From contig VZTJ01004180.1 in assembly GCA_013397795.1 (NCBI GenBank), positions 293 to 64,292 on the forward strand: a DNA stretch of 64,000 bases, written 5' to 3'. This document shows, piece by piece, positions 63,001 through 64,000 of this stretch. The stretch's first letter is position 1, and each line of letters starts with the position of its first letter. The DNA is from Orthonyx spaldingii. Taxonomy: Eukaryota > Chordata > Aves > Passeriformes > Orthonychidae. Position numbers and translations under genes: made by a program. Under the pieces are notes generated by a model that was not told the origin of the DNA, did not search any database, and saw only the letters and a list, made by a program, of their open reading frames with translations.

Positions 63001-64000
63001 ATTCAATTTGAGATGGACAATACAATGTACATAAAGATCAGAAAAAGGAAGTAAATATAAATTAATTCAAAGGTAATGATAATAAATCAGCAACAATGGT
63101 AAAATAATTGTCTATAAATACCAGTTAATCAAATACTGTTGTATATGCATATGTCAGTTCGTGTCCTTACTGTCACAAGCTGTTGATTCTGTGCCTGTGT
63201 CCCATCCATAAGTTCTTCTCTATGTGAAAATGCTCTCTGTATTGTTTAAAAGTCTCCAGCTGGGCTACACAAAGCAGTTTGTTAGCTCAGGTTAAAGCAT
63301 GCTCACATTATCTACAAATTTGCAAATCTTCCAACAACCTTCTTGTCATTTTTCCAGATAAAATGGTAAATAAGTTCTCATGTTGTTCATTTAACTCAAT
63401 GTCCCCATAGAGTGGACACAGTGAGGTTGCAATTGTGCAGGGGCTGGGCAAATCCTGGAACTCAGATGATGCACACATCATCCCTACTCTAATATGGGTA
63501 ATCACAGAGGACTGAATTTCTTAGTTAGGGGGCTTATTTTATCTACTTTTTTTAGTGATCTTGGGTTTTTACCTCCTGGTATGCTATCTTTGATGCTTAG
63601 AAGAGTTTTCCTCGAACTTCTTTTCCAAGTTTTACTCACATCTCTGCTCTTAAGTCCACTTTGAAGCAGCACCTGCCCAGGAATCATGCTTTGTTGTGAG
63701 AACTTATTTTGAGCTCCCTTTTTCAGTAGCTAATATCATGGTTATTTTTTTAAAGCAATAATTTCTTTTACCCCACTCCGATTTTTTTTTTTCCTTTTGT
63801 AAAGAGAAAATGTAATTACTTGAAGAACAAAATGTAAATATCTGGCACTACAGACAGGCTGGGATTTATGAGAAAGCTCAGCTTCTAGGTGATGTGACAA
63901 CATGTGATTTTGCAGCCCTGAACTCATCCCCTCTACTCCCTATTTTGCTTTCAATAATATGTGACTGTGCCCTCTGTCATCACAACTGCTTTTCTGTGAT
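60079..64000. other. AT-rich non-coding DNA, possible conserved regulatory segment
   Basis: No repeats are recognised in about 3.9 kb, and no confident gene. Positions 60840-61620 are rich in TTAATTA and ATTAATTAG words, which are homeodomain core sites. A 124-codon + strand frame at 62355-62729 has no recognisable motif. Confidence 0.45.
60194..60209. repeat. 16-base palindrome with TAAT cores
   Basis: CAATTAC, TT, GTAATTG: 7-bp perfect arms carrying inverted ATTA/TAAT cores, as in paired homeodomain sites. Confidence 0.5.

Overview
The window looks like non-repetitive euchromatic DNA from a bird, most likely a passerine or close relative. The evidence is many 5'-truncated CR1 LINE copies with the avian 3' end (the '...TTCCAACCT...GATTCTATGAT' type), plus solo LTRs of two families that I recognise as songbird-type endogenous retroviruses. 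The base composition is AT-rich overall, with a CpG island at the left edge. There are no bacterial-style operons, and no long open reading frame outside repeats.

Layout. Positions 1-310 are a CpG island, presumably a promoter, cut by the window edge. It is followed by a compact gene model on the + strand. An exon starts with ATG at 439 directly after a splice acceptor. A second coding exon spans 2291-2439 with a stop codon, and a polyadenylation signal lies at 2573. The splice phase is consistent and the model gives a 105-residue, charged, coiled-coil-like protein that I do not recognise. From about 2.6 kb to the right edge I find no confident protein-coding gene. This stretch is intergenic or deep-intron DNA with scattered repeats.

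Repeats. CR1 copies lie at about 3.1-4.1 kb (two out-of-order pieces), 12.3, 17.1, 25.9, 27.9-29.3 (two abutting copies), 35.9-36.3 and 51.8 kb. A class-I-like solo LTR of about 470 bp occurs twice (15758-16233 and 49942-50407). A larger ERVL-type LTR also occurs twice (48995-49766 and 59103-60078), and the two copies differ in an internal GC-rich block. An unidentified segment of about 280 bp is duplicated at 2793-3090 and 7648-7935. Minor items are AT and CAAAA simple repeats, GC-rich blocks at 13.95-14.26 and 36.43-36.90 kb, a small CpG cluster at 42.5 kb, and several exact inverted repeats.

No obvious new biological system was found. The most useful leads are the unrecognised small gene at the left edge, the duplicated unknown segment, a candidate exon at 26528-26695 with an ideal splice donor, and two adjacent perfect hairpins at 47377-47426. 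All homology statements come from reading the sequence and remembered family consensus; no search was run.
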